Part shown: positions 37,072 to 48,400 of the stretch, one piece after another
Numbering within the stretch: the stretch's first letter is position 1
Layout: every line of letters starts with the position of its first letter
NCBI RefSeq assembly: GCF_018130215.1
Contig: NZ_JAFCKQ010000001.1
Span: forward strand, 434,001 to 498,000
Length of the DNA stretch: 64,000 nt
Reading direction: 5' to 3'
DNA from: Bradyrhizobium jicamae
GTDB lineage: Bacteria; Pseudomonadota; Alphaproteobacteria; Rhizobiales; Xanthobacteraceae
Translations under genes and position numbers: made by a program
Notes under the pieces: generated by a model
Told to the model about the DNA's origin: nothing
Seen by the model: the letters and a program-made list of their open reading frames with translations, nothing else
The model's database searches: none

Positions 37072-38151
37072 TCAGGCGGCCAGCCGCCCACGATTATTGG
37101 CGGCGAGGATCGGACGGATCAGCCGGCCGAAGCGCTCGGCCTCCTCGTCATGCAGATAGCCGGACAGGCAGAAGGAGTGGCAGCCGGCATCGATGAACTG
37201 CTGCAGCGTGGCGGCGCATTGCCCGGGATTGCCGACCACGGCGATGCCGGCGCCGGGTCGCACTTTTGTGATCCCGGTCCACAGATGCGGCATCAGGAGA
37301 TCACCGTAGTCGCGCGCGAGCTGCTGCACCCGCTGGTTGGCCTCGGAGCGGTTGTAGAGCGTCTTCATCTCCTGCTTCTGCCGCTCGGTGGCGTGGCGCA
37401 CCAATCGATCCGCCGCCTCCCACGCATCCGCCTCGTTCTCGCGGCAGATCACCTGCAGCCGCATGCCGAAACCGACGGCTTCCTCGCGGTCGTGGGCACG
37501 CGCCATCTGCCTGATCTCGGCGATATTCTCGGCAATGCGCTCCGGCAGGTCACCCCAGAACAAATGCACGTCGGAATGTTTCGCCGACAATTCCCAGGCC
37601 TGTCGGGAGCCGCCGCCGAGATAGAATCTTGGAAACGGCTGCTGCAGCGGCCGCGGCCGGATATGCGCGCCTGTGATCGTGTGAAATTTACCTTCGAAAT
37701 GCACCGGGCCACGGGTGGTCCACAGCGCCTTGAGGATCGAAACCTCCTCCTCCATCAGTGCGTAGCGCTCTTCCTTGGCAAAGCGAACGCCCTCCGCCTC
37801 GACCTCGCTCTCGTTCTGGCCGGCGATCAGGTTGATGCAGATGCGGCCACCCGACATCTGGTCGAAGGTCGAGATCATCTTGGCCAGCAGCACCGGATTG
37901 ATGTAGCCGGGCCGTGCCGCGATCAACGGCTTGATCCGCTCCGACCGCGCCGCCATGAACGCACCGGCGATCCAGGCCTCCCAGCACACCGAGCCGACCG
38001 GGATCAGGAGATAGTCGAACGAGGCAGCCTCGGCCGCCCTGACCACGCGCTCGCAGAGTTCCGGCGAGCCCGCGACCTGGGCTTCCATCAATCCATAAGC
38101 CGTGGTGTCGCCATGCGTGGGAAGATACCAGCCGAATTCCAGCGGACGCAT
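37072..38151 (-). CDS. LLM-class flavin-dependent monooxygenase, SsuD-like
   Basis: 359-residue luciferase-family protein. MRPLEFGWYLPTHGDTTAYG, PLIAARPGYINPVLLAKMISTFDQMSGGR and NLIAGQNESEVEAEGV fit alkanesulfonate monooxygenase (SsuD) and its relatives, which use reduced FMN to desulfonate small sulfonates or oxidise similar compounds. GAAGGAG precedes the ATG. No ssuABC transporter or flavin reductase gene is next to it, so the sulfonate assignment is only by similarity. Confidence 0.85.
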   Translation of the reverse strand: MRPLEFGWYLPTHGDTTAYGLMEAQVAGSPELCERVVRAAEAASFDYLLIPVGSVCWEAWIAGAFMAARSERIKPLIAARPGYINPVLLAKMISTFDQMSGGRICINLIAGQNESEVEAEGVRFAKEERYALMEEEVSILKALWTTRGPVHFEGKFHTITGAHIRPRPLQQPFPRFYLGGGSRQAWELSAKHSDVHLFWGDLPERIAENIAEIRQMARAHDREEAVGFGMRLQVICRENEADAWEAADRLVRHATERQKQEMKTLYNRSEANQRVQQLARDYGDLLMPHLWTGITKVRPGAGIAVVGNPGQCAATLQQFIDAGCHSFCLSGYLHDEEAERFGRLIRPILAANNRGRLAA

Positions 38152-38279
38152 GACGATCTCCTTCGAAGCGCGCCCTTTTTTGCTTCGCTCGGGCGTGTTG
38201 GGAGGCAGTTTACAGGCTGCGGGCAGCCGGACAACGCCGTTGCCGACGCAGGGCCAATCAGCTAAACGAACCCCTGCAC

Positions 38280-38356
38280 GCACCCGTAGCTCAGCTGGAT
38301 AGAGCGTTGCCCTCCGAAGGCAAAGGTCACACGTTCGAATCGTGTCGGGTGCGCCA
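38280..38356 (+). tRNA. tRNA-Arg (anticodon CCG)
   Basis: A full cloverleaf can be drawn. The acceptor stem is GCACCCG/CGGGTGC, the D arm GCTC-AGCTGGATA-GAGC, the anticodon stem TTGCC/GGCAA with loop CTCCGAA (anticodon CCG), the T arm ACACG-TTCGAAT-CGTGT, discriminator G and encoded CCA. The DNA just downstream has lost or gained genes, so the tRNA may have served as an integration site. Confidence 0.97.
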
Positions 38357-38403
38357 GTTTCCATCAACAACCACAGATCCGATCGATGCGAGCGGGCTGG
38401 CAC

Positions 38404-38555
38404 CCGGCGATCCGGCGGCGTTCGATCCGGCAAGGCCGTCGCGAACGTCCTCGACGCACACCGGCCCGATCGTTCGACAGCGGCGACAGTGGGCTCACGT
38501 TGCGAAATCGCCGGCGCCGCCAGCGATGTCCAATAGCTGATGTCGAGCGTTCGGA
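38404..38555 (-). pseudogene. LuxR-type response regulator remnant (C-terminal fragment)
   Basis: The reverse-strand frame reads LDISYWTSLAAPAISQ...ERSG...SRTFATALPD and aligns without gaps with the C-terminus of the intact regulator at 39505 (LDISNRTSLAALAISQ...ERPD...LRTFATTSPG). The rest of the gene is missing. Another frame just upstream (about 38583-38663) encodes a helix-turn-helix-like piece, GLERSAVRTYFKR, suggesting frameshifts in an older regulator gene. It begins about 50 bases beyond the tRNA. Confidence 0.75.
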
Positions 38556-38576
38556 CGGAGTGGGCCGATAACACAA

Positions 38577-38607
38577 CGCCGTCCGCTTGAAATACGTGCG
38601 GACGGCG
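38577..38607. repeat. 10-bp perfect hairpin
   Basis: CGCCGTCCGC and GCGGACGGCG are perfectly complementary with an 11-base loop. It lies inside the decayed regulator region. It may be a terminator or a remnant regulatory site. Confidence 0.6.
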
Positions 38608-38687
38608 CTTCGCTCTAGCCCCAGGAAGGTCGTGGCAAAATCCTGACCCGTATAGGTCTGCACGAAGCACCGCAAAGGTTCATGACT

Positions 38688-38715
38688 TGCGGCCCCGTAT
38701 GAATACGGGGCCGCA
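38688..38715. repeat. 12-bp perfect hairpin with 4-base loop
   Basis: TGCGGCCCCGTA-TGAA-TACGGGGCCGCA. The GC-rich stem is strong, yet no T-run follows on either strand, so it is not a classical intrinsic terminator. It could be an RNA structure or a protein-binding site. Confidence 0.7.
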
Positions 38716-38923
38716 ACTCCACCCAAGCCGGAACCACTTCTTGGACGCCGGTGGAAAGGAATCCGGCCAGTTCGGGTGTGCGTCTGTGCGTTGCAGCGGT
38801 CGAATTCGCTTTCCATCGGCAAATCGCATGGCTACGGTTTCGCCTGGCGCTCAGGATATTGCCACCGGGGAGCGCCCAAATTGGTTAGAGATTTTAGCTC
38901 AACCATCGCCCCCGTTCGCGCTA

Positions 38924-38949
38924 GCCCCCGGACGGGGGCCTGATTTTGT
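38924..38949 (+). terminator. terminator-like hairpin
   Basis: GCCCCC-GGAC-GGGGGC followed by CTGATTTTG. The T-run is short. The gene it would serve is unclear because the sequence upstream is non-coding. The stretch from 38716 to 39013 shows no gene. Confidence 0.4.
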
Positions 38950-39013
38950 CGGCCGGCTTGATCGGCGCATCGCGATCCTGGCACTCGGCATCGTACGCGA
39001 GCGAACGCCAAGC

Positions 39014-39346
39014 CTATTCCCGGGTTTTCGTGAAGTACCGGATTGCGCTTTCCATCGCCTCGCGCAGATACGGAGACAACGCGAAGAAGAGCCCTATGCC
39101 TATCGAGGCGACAATACGCCGAAGGGAAGCAGGCGGGTCATCGTCCTCGAACGGGCCATCGGGTTGTCGAGCGTTGCTGACTGGCGCTGGTTGGAGACGA
39201 CCTCTTCCGGATGATGTCCGATCTGACTTTCTCGGCCTGTGCGGGGGCATCGTGATCACGACAAACAGGACGTTCAGGAGCAGCCAGACCGCGAGCAGAG
39301 TGAAAACAGTATGCATGATCGAAATCCACACGAGAGCGCGGGTCAT
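39014..39346 (-). CDS. small two-helix membrane protein
   Basis: 110-residue protein with an N-terminal hydrophobic helix (VFTLLAVWLLLNVLFVVI), a hydrophilic, proline/arginine-rich middle and a second helix (IVASIGIGLFFALSPYL) before a charged tail. The ATG at 39346 gives the longest ATG form; a TTG precedes it directly and an internal ATG (MHTVFTLL) is also possible. No family is recognised. It lies in the accessory-looking stretch between the tRNA and the LuxR regulators. Confidence 0.6.
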   Translation of the reverse strand: MTRALVWISIMHTVFTLLAVWLLLNVLFVVITMPPHRPRKSDRTSSGRGRLQPAPVSNARQPDGPFEDDDPPASLRRIVASIGIGLFFALSPYLREAMESAIRYFTKTRE

Positions 39347-39504
39347 CAACGAGAATGCGAATACGCGAGGACAAAAGCTACGAAGGCTCGCCGATCATTG
39401 CGATGCCAGTGACCGGTCGACGGGCTTGTGTTGCCGGCTCGTCCGGCCCCACGGCAATTCCTGATAGGTCTCGCTTCAGTGCACGTCCGGAAACGGGCCC
39501 GCCC

Positions 39505-40224
39505 TCAGCGATTCGGCCGCCTTCGGCCCGGTGAGGTTGTCGCGAACGTCCTCAATTCACGCTGGTCCGGTCGTTCGGCAGCGGAGGCCGTGAAGTCATG
39601 CTGCGAAATCGCGAGTGCCGCGAGCGATGTTCGATTGCTGATGTCGAGCTTTTGGAAAATGTGGTGAAGATGTACCTTGATCGTCCCGTCGGTCACGCTG
39701 AGGAGACGACCGATTTCCTTGTTCGACAATCCCTCCGAGACCAGGTGCACGATCTGACGCTCGCGCTCGGTCAGCACCACGAGGCTCTTTCCGGTCATCA
39801 TCTCTCTGGCGCAGGAGATGGCCTCCTCGGATGAGGGTAGCGGCAACAGCCTCTCGCCAGCTGCGACCTCCCGCAACGTTTGAACCAATATCTCGGGCTC
39901 CTGATCCCTGAGCACCACGCCGTAGGCTCCGGCGGCAGCCAGAATGCTGAGCTCGCGATCCTCGATGGATGCCGCAAAGAAGACCGGCCGGGTTGGAATT
40001 TTTTCCGATCTCGCGACCGCGAGAATGTCCGCTCCGGACATGTCGGGCATGGTGATGTCCAGAACGGCAATATCCGGCACGAAGTGTCGAATTGCCTCAA
40101 CGCAACTCGCACCATCACCACAACGCGCGACGACTTTGAAGTCGCGCTGCGCGCCAATCACATTGCTCAAACCCTGCAGAACCACCGGGTGCCGGTCCGC
40201 AATGACTACGCTTACGCTACGCAT
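39505..40224 (-). CDS. NarL/FixJ-type response regulator
   Basis: 239-residue regulator with receiver (D10 acidic residue, phosphoacceptor D56 in AVLDITMPDMSG) and LuxR helix-turn-helix (LTERERQIVHLVSEGLSNKEIGRLL...GTIKVHLHHIF). The usual receiver lysine is an arginine in VVLRDQEP. The ATG follows GAGGCGTAC. No kinase gene is adjacent. The C-terminus has a decayed duplicate next to tRNA-Arg. It diverges from the degenerate-receiver regulator at 40782. Confidence 0.92.
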   Translation of the reverse strand: MRSVSVVIADRHPVVLQGLSNVIGAQRDFKVVARCGDGASCVEAIRHFVPDIAVLDITMPDMSGADILAVARSEKIPTRPVFFAASIEDRELSILAAAGAYGVVLRDQEPEILVQTLREVAAGERLLPLPSSEEAISCAREMMTGKSLVVLTERERQIVHLVSEGLSNKEIGRLLSVTDGTIKVHLHHIFQKLDISNRTSLAALAISQHDFTASAAERPDQRELRTFATTSPGRRRPNR

Positions 40225-40530
40225 GTACGCCTCAGCCTCAGCCCGCCGCCTTTGGCTTGAACAATCAGCACAATTTACATAAATTTAGGGTACTTTAAAG
40301 CACTTCTTGCGCAGCGTTTTGTTGCAGCGCAGCATATAGGCCCCTACCCGGGCGGGCATTACAATGCGCGGCGGGCTGTCTGGCTCGCCCGGAATAGCGG
40401 AACCCTCGCTGCGGAGGGCATCGCACGGATGTATTCCCCGATATCGGATGTTCGCAATGACTGGCAACATTCATTCGCGAGATTCATAAAATCACCTATA
40501 CCGAAAGATATATATGGATATCGGGAATTA

Positions 40531-40543
40531 GAATCTAAGATTC
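40531..40543. promoter_or_regulatory. operator-like palindrome
   Basis: Perfect GAATCT-A-AGATTC in an A/T-rich context, flanked by TTA and CTAA that extend the symmetry imperfectly. It could bind one of the two flanking LuxR-type regulators; this is an inference from position only. Confidence 0.4.
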
Positions 40544-40636
40544 ATCTAATTTTAGAGAGTAGCGCCTGCCCGGACCCCGATCGGACCTCCAAACACGAAT
40601 TTCACCCAACCACATTGCTCCACGCCGGAAGGGCAG

Positions 40637-40676
40637 GGAACCAAACGCAAGGAACCAAACGCAAGGAACCAAACGC
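40637..40676. repeat. 14-bp tandem repeat, three copies
   Basis: GGAACCAAACGCAA occurs twice in perfect tandem (40637-40650, 40651-40664), followed by a third copy of 12 matching bases (40665-40676). It lies about 105 bases before the ATG of the degenerate-receiver regulator. It may be a set of binding sites or a replication-slippage product. Confidence 0.85.
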
Positions 40677-40781
40677 CGGACGTCGGAGATTTTGGCCCGT
40701 TGTCAACCATCCCCTCGAGAGCCGGAACTCAACCGTCCCGCTAATTAGTTTGCTGTCTTTTTTAGTAAGTTGGAGGATTTC

Positions 40782-41687
40782 ATGCGGCGGCGATATTCTT
40801 TCGCGAGTGTTATTGTCGGAAAAAATGGATTACGGAAAGAAGGGCTTGTCGGGATTCTACGCTCGGCAAATTTCCACATCTTGGCTTCGGTTTCCAGCGC
40901 GGATGATCTGATCGCCTGTAAGATCCAGCCCGGTCCGTTGCTGTTCCTTGTCGTTCAAAGCGCCGATGAGCTCGACAACGGTGTCGACCGTATCGCTCTC
41001 CTGAAGCAACGCCATCCGGCTGCGCGCATCGTGATCGTGGCCGATCACTATCGGCCCGACGAGGTCGTTGCTTCGTTCCGGGCGGGCGTCAACGGTTTCT
41101 TCGTCGACGGGATGGGGTGCGATGCATTCATCAAGTCGCTGGAACTGGTGATGATGGGTGAAACGGTCTTCCCGCCGGCCTTTCTGACCTACGTCTTCGA
41201 TGCCGAAAGCGGCCATGCCCGCGAGGTCGGTATGCGGCAGGACAACGAGGCAACTCTTGCCCCGACACAGGAGGCAACCGCGCCGCAGCTTTCCCCGCGA
41301 GAACAATCGATCCTGCGCTGCCTTATCGAGGGCGACTCCAACAAGTGCATCGCGCGGAAAATCGATATCGCGGAGGCCACCGTAAAGGTGCACGTCAAGG
41401 CGATTCTTCGCAAGATTCGCGTTCAGAACCGGACCCAGGCTGCGATCTGGGGGATGAACCACCGGTCAATGGCGGCACCCGCGAACGGCAGGCTCGCCTA
41501 TCTGAACCGCGAAGAAACTGACGAGCGTCGTCCGGTATCTGCGGCAGAAAGCGGTGAAATCAAGCAGATTCAACCGCAACTGCGGCTGGGCGTAATCAGT
41601 TACGAGACCAATGCCCATGCCGCTCGCGATCATCGCCTTGGCCGCAGCGGGGTGGAGACCGGAGGCCTGATCCGGCTTCGCAAGTGA
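40782..41687 (+). CDS. LuxR-family transcriptional regulator with degenerate receiver
   Basis: 301-residue protein. The N-terminal 140 residues have a receiver-like pattern, but the acidic pair is replaced (ASVIVGKNGL), the phosphoacceptor position reads LFLVVQSADEL with no Asp at the strand end, and the lysine loop reads FFVDGM. A LuxR helix-turn-helix follows (LSPREQSILRCLIEGDSNKC...TVKVHVKAILRKI, about 170-225). A 75-residue polar tail is unusual. The ATG has a perfect GGAGG site. It probably acts without phosphorylation. Confidence 0.88.
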   Translation: MRRRYSFASVIVGKNGLRKEGLVGILRSANFHILASVSSADDLIACKIQPGPLLFLVVQSADELDNGVDRIALLKQRHPAARIVIVADHYRPDEVVASFRAGVNGFFVDGMGCDAFIKSLELVMMGETVFPPAFLTYVFDAESGHAREVGMRQDNEATLAPTQEATAPQLSPREQSILRCLIEGDSNKCIARKIDIAEATVKVHVKAILRKIRVQNRTQAAIWGMNHRSMAAPANGRLAYLNREETDERRPVSAAESGEIKQIQPQLRLGVISYETNAHAARDHRLGRSGVETGGLIRLRK

Positions 41688-41772
41688 CGGACCGCCAGGC
41701 GTCCGGATCGCCCGGGCGCCAGGGGAGCGTCGTCAGGGCCGCGGTCACCGCGGCACTATCGAACCGCCGTTG

Positions 41773-42744
41773 TCAGCGTTCGATCCGAACGGTCATGCCC
41801 GGCTCGAGTCCGGCCCGGTCTCCCAGCGGATCGAGGCGCATGCGGAGCGTATTGCGGTCATGATCGCCGATCACCCGCTCGGCTTGCCAGGTGGCGAAGG
41901 TCCCGAGCGGCTGCAACTGCGTGACGACCGTTTTCGTCGCAATATCAGTGCCGTTCCGTAGGACGCCCACCGTCTTGCCGATTGCGAGGCCTCCAAGACG
42001 ATCTTCGCGCACGTTGAAGGAGAGCCACTGCCCGCCCGTGGCCTCAATCACCAGGATCGGCTGCCCCGCGCGAACATTCTCGCCCACCTCTGCGGCGATG
42101 ACGCTGACCACACCGTCGGCCGGAGCACGCAGGATGGTTTTTTCGAGATGCCGCTCAAGCACCGCGACCGCGGCAGAAGCGGCTTGCACCTCGGCATCGG
42201 CGATCGCGCGCTCCTCCCGGGTGGGACCGGCGACCGCCGCATCGTAGTTGGCCTGAGCCTCGGCCAGATCGGCTGCCGCGCTCGCAGCGTCGTTTTCGGC
42301 CTGGTCGAGGTTCTGCTTGGACTCAAAGTTCTGGCCTGCCAGCGTGCTGGTCCGCTTGAGCTGGGTTTGCACATACTCGACGCGAGCGTCGGCCTTGGCG
42401 ATCCCCGCCTTCAGCGTGTCGACCTGCTCGCGGCGGACGCCGGCATAGACGTTGTTGCGATTGGCCGTCACCGAGGCGAGCGCGGCGCGCGCCTGATCCA
42501 GCTGTGCCGTCAGCTCGATCGCCGACAGCTTCGCGATAACATCGCCGGCGTGCACATGGGCACCTTTCTCCACTGCAATCGATGCGAGCTGACCGGTCAC
42601 CTCCGGCTCCAGCCTGACCTCGGTCGCTCGGACAACGCCGATGATCGCCGGCTCCGAGCCCGCCTGCCGCCGGGAAAGGATCAGAACGCCCGCGACGACC
42701 GCGAGTGCAACGGCAGCGATGGCGACACCTTTAACCTTGGACAT
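41773..42744 (-). CDS. HlyD/EmrA-type periplasmic adaptor (orphan)
   Basis: 323-residue membrane-fusion protein: signal-anchor helix (VAIAAVALAVVAGVLIL), biotinyl-lipoyl half (VRLEPEVTGQLASIAVEKGAHVHAGDVI), long alpha-helical hairpin with repeated Ala/Gln/Asn, second lipoyl half (LRAPADGVVSVIAAEVGENVRAGQPIL) and C-terminal beta domain. AGGGGGCGG precedes the ATG. Adaptors of this type normally sit beside an inner-membrane ABC or MFS pump gene; here both neighbours are unrelated, so the partner is elsewhere or lost. Confidence 0.87.
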   Translation of the reverse strand: MSKVKGVAIAAVALAVVAGVLILSRRQAGSEPAIIGVVRATEVRLEPEVTGQLASIAVEKGAHVHAGDVIAKLSAIELTAQLDQARAALASVTANRNNVYAGVRREQVDTLKAGIAKADARVEYVQTQLKRTSTLAGQNFESKQNLDQAENDAASAAADLAEAQANYDAAVAGPTREERAIADAEVQAASAAVAVLERHLEKTILRAPADGVVSVIAAEVGENVRAGQPILVIEATGGQWLSFNVREDRLGGLAIGKTVGVLRNGTDIATKTVVTQLQPLGTFATWQAERVIGDHDRNTLRMRLDPLGDRAGLEPGMTVRIER

Positions 42745-43300
42745 GTTGCCGCCCCCTGTGGACCGCATACGCCGACGATGATGGCAGGCGCGCGCTTCGC
42801 AGAATGCGCGGGCGTTTCCTGCCCGGGCTTGTCCACCTCTGACACGGTTTGATTTTCCTCGCTCGGTGGCATGTCCATCACCGCCTCCACCTGACCCATC
42901 ATCGTGAGGTGTTGATGACTGTGCCTTGGTTGCAAAGTCGCGTCCATTTTCGGCGGGTTGATCCGGTCGGGTCAATCCCTCGCACGCCGCAGAGCGCGCG
43001 GCGATATCGGACCGCGTTGGGATAACTTCGTCCGCCCACCACGATTTGTCCTGCTCGGCAGCTCATCTGTCCGGTTCAGCTACGCAGGCCATCAATGGCT
43101 TGTGAAAACAGCGCAATCACACGCGCGCGCCGGCGGCGCTTCAGAGAGGATTCGCAGGAGTGAGGAGATGCAGCAGCGCCTCTATCGGCCGGGCCGCGAT
43201 CGGCATGCGTCTAAGACAGCAAGCTCGGTATAGTCCAAAACAGCAAGCTCGGTACAAGTCCAAACAGCAAGTGAAGCCTGACCGGAGAATCCGGTCCGGC
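42745..43300. other. intergenic region upstream of the adaptor gene
   Basis: About 550 bases without a firm gene. A reverse frame at 42681-42947 (88 residues, MDATLQPRHSHQ..., overlapping the adaptor start) has poor codon bias and runs out of frame into the adaptor, so it is not called; it may be the remnant of a small gene. A 24-bp tandem repeat is at 43216-43271. The left part should contain the adaptor promoter. Confidence 0.4.
43216..43271. repeat. 24-bp tandem repeat, 2.3 copies
   Basis: ACAGCAAGCTCGGTATAGTC-CAAA at 43216-43239 is repeated with two changes at 43240-43263 and followed by ACAGCAAG (43264-43271). It ends about 30 bases past the stop of the YgiQ gene. Only two full units exist and there is no spacer pattern, so it is not a CRISPR. 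Confidence 0.8.
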
Positions 43301-45343
<2,043 letters not shown>

Positions 45344-45466
45344 AGGACTCCGGGACCGGGAATTCAACCGCCGGCAAGTCACGCAACGCGAAAGCGAGGC
45401 GACCCCGCGGCCGCCCCGCTGGCAATTCGTTCTGGAAATCAATTCCTTATGGGTGCGGGACCTCCG

Positions 45467-48400
45467 CTAATGTCCCGCAGCTCCCGGCCCCCTGCCCCTG
45501 CCGCCAAAGCGGTTCCTGACGCCCTCGCGCCAACGCTGGAAGGTGACGTAGAGCATCGGCACGAGGAAGATGCCGATCGAGCTGGCGGCCAGCATGCCGC
45601 CGAACACCGCGGTGCCGACGGCCCGCCGGCTGATCTCGGCGGCGCCGGTCGCGACCACCAGCGGCACCAGACCGAGAATGAAGGCGATCGAGGTCATCAT
45701 CACCGCGCGGAATCGCATTTGCGATCCCATGATCGCGGCATCGGTGATCGGCATGCCGGCCTCGCGCTGCTCCTTGGCGAACTCGACGATCAAGATACCG
45801 TTCTTGGCGGCAAGCGCAATCAGCACCACGAGGCCGATCTGGCCGTAGAGATCGAGATTGAGGCCCGCGAGCTTGATGGCGAGATAGGAGCCGAACACGC
45901 CGATCGTGACCGCCAGCAGCACGGGGATCGGGATCGTCCAGCTTTCGTAGAGTGCCACGAGGAACAGATAGGCGAACAGCACTGCGAGCCCGAGGATGAT
46001 GCCGGTCTGGCCGGAGGCCGCCTGCTCCTGGTAGGCAGTACCGGTCCATTCGTAGGAATAGCCTGATGGCAATGTCGACCTGGAGATTTCGGCCATCGCT
46101 GCGATCGCGGTGCCCGACGACACGCCCGCCGCCGGGCCGCCATTGACGGTGACCGACCGATAATTGTTATAGCGGGTGATCACCTGCGGCCCGGTGACGA
46201 TCCGCAAGGATGCGATCGAGCGGATCGGCACCATCTCGCCGCCGCTGTTGCGCACATAGATCTGCCAGATGTCGGAGATGTCGCCGCGGTTGGCCGCCTC
46301 GCCTTGCACGTTGACCTGCCAGGTACGGCCGAACAGGTTGAAGTTGTTGACGTAGATGCCGCCGAGCGTCGCCTGCAGCGCCGTGAAGACATCGCTCATG
46401 TTGAGGCCGAGCGCCTGCGCCTTGGCGCGATCGATGTCGAGATAAATAGACGGATTGGTCGCGGTGAAGGTCGAGAACACGCGGGTCAGCCGCGGGTCGC
46501 GGTTGGCGGCGGCAATCAGCCCGCCCATCACGCTGCCAAGCGCAGCGGGATCCTGTCCCTCCAGCGCGTCGAGCTGATATTCGAAGCCGCCGGAGGTGGA
46601 CAGCCCGATGATCGGCGGCAGGTTGAACGGCAGGACGGCGGCCTGGCGGATCTGCGATCCGCCGATAAAGGTCTGCCGGATCGCTGATTGCACCGAATCG
46701 GTGACGGCCTTGCGATCGGCGAACGGCTTCATGCGCGACACCATGAACGCCGAATTGGGTTCGCTGGCGCCGTCGAGCAGCGAGAAACCGATGATCGACA
46801 GCACGTGGTCGACGGCCGGGTTCTTCTTCAGCAGCGCCTCGACCTGCTTGGTTACCTCGCTGGTGCGTGCCACCGAGGCGCCGTCCGGAAGCTGCACGGC
46901 GATGAAGAACGCGCCCTGGTCCTCCTCGGGCAGAAAGCCGGTCGGCGTGACCTTCGAGACGCCGAACACGGCGCCGGCGAACACCAGGACCGCGACGAGC
47001 GACAGCACCGCCACGCGCACCAGCCGCCCTACGATCCCGGCGTAGCGGTCGCGCACCCAGTCGATTCCCGCCAGCACCCGACCCATGGGGCCGCGGCGCG
47101 GACCGCTGTGACGCAGGAACACGGCACAGAGCGCCGGCGACAGCGTCAAGGCATTCAACGCCGAGATCACCATCGCCGCGCTGATCGTCACGGCGAACTG
47201 GCGGAACAGCGTGCCGGAGATGCCGGGAATGAAGGCAATCGGCACGAACACCGAGAGCAGGACCAGCGAGATCGCGATGATCGGTGCGGTGATCTGCATC
47301 ATCGCCTTCTTGGTGGCGTCCGCCGGCGACAGCTCCGGCTCCTCCTCCATGACACGCTCGACGTTCTCGACGACGACAATGGCGTCGTCGACCACGATGC
47401 CGATCGCGAGCACCATCGCCAGCAGCGAGACCGTGTTGGCGGAATAGCCCATCGCCAGCAGCACCGCGAAGGCACCGATCAGGCTGACCGGAACCGCCAC
47501 CGCCGGGATCAGCGTCGCGCGCAGATTGCCGAGGAACAGGAACACCACGATCACGACCAGCACGAAGGCCTCGCCGAGGGTCTTCAGCACTTCCTTGATG
47601 GTATCGGAGACAAAGGTCGTGGAATCATACTGTACAAGATAGGTCAGGCCCGGCGGGAATCGCTCCGACAGTTTCGCGAGCGTGGCCTGGACAGCCCTGG
47701 CCGTCGTCACGGCGTTGGCGCCGGGAGCAAGATAGATGCCGATCGGCACCCCGGGATTGCCGTCGATCCGCGACTCCGAGTCCATGTTCTGCGCGCCGAT
47801 CTCGACACGCGCGACATCCTTGATCCGCAGCACCGATCCGTCCGGATTGGCGCGCAGCACGATGTTGCCGAACTGTGCCGCCGTCGTCAGGCGGCCCTGC
47901 GTCTGCACGTTGAACTGGAACTGCTGGTCGTTGCTGATCGGGCGCGCGCCGATCCGGCCGACCGGCGCCTGCACGCTCTGCGCGCGGATCGCGGCGACCA
48001 CGTCCGACGGCGCCAGATTGAGGCTGGTGAGGCGTTGCGTGTCGAACCAGATCCGCATCGAATAGTTCAGCTTCGCGAACAGCGATGCCTGTCCGACGCC
48101 GGGCGTGCGCGAGATCGCGTCCAGCACGTTGATGATGGCGTAGTTGGTGATGAACAGCGGATCCTGCTGGCCGTTGTTGCTGTACAGCACGATGAACTGC
48201 AGCACGGCCGAGGATTTCTTCTGCACGGTCAGGCCTTGTGCCTGCACCTCGGTCGGCAATTGAGCGAGCGCGCTCTGCACGCGGTTGTTGACGTTCACCG
48301 TGTTGATGTCGGGATTGGTGCCCAGCGCGAACGACACCGTCAGCGTATAGCTGCCGTCATTGCCGCTGGTCGACTTCATGTAGAGCATCTTGTCGACGCC

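Larger units (their letters stand above)
40225..40781. promoter_or_regulatory. A/T-rich divergent regulatory region between two LuxR-type genes
   Basis: A 557-base non-coding stretch. Two parts (40262-40300 and about 40475-40560) are markedly A/T-rich for this genome. It contains the palindrome GAATCT-A-AGATTC (40531-40543) and, close to the right-hand gene, a three-copy 14-bp tandem repeat. It is likely to carry the promoters and operators of both divergent regulators; no single promoter can be fixed by eye. Confidence 0.55.

Noticed and set aside
38280..41700. Prophage or integrative element at tRNA-Arg
   Set aside because: No integrase, phage gene or repeated tRNA end was found, so only a possible former boundary is proposed.
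42681..42947. 88-residue reverse frame overlapping the HlyD-type gene start
   Set aside because: Irregular codon use and no recognisable fold; at most a gene remnant.
43216..43271. Possible CRISPR array
   Set aside because: Repeats are directly adjacent with no spacers and only two full copies; no cas genes.
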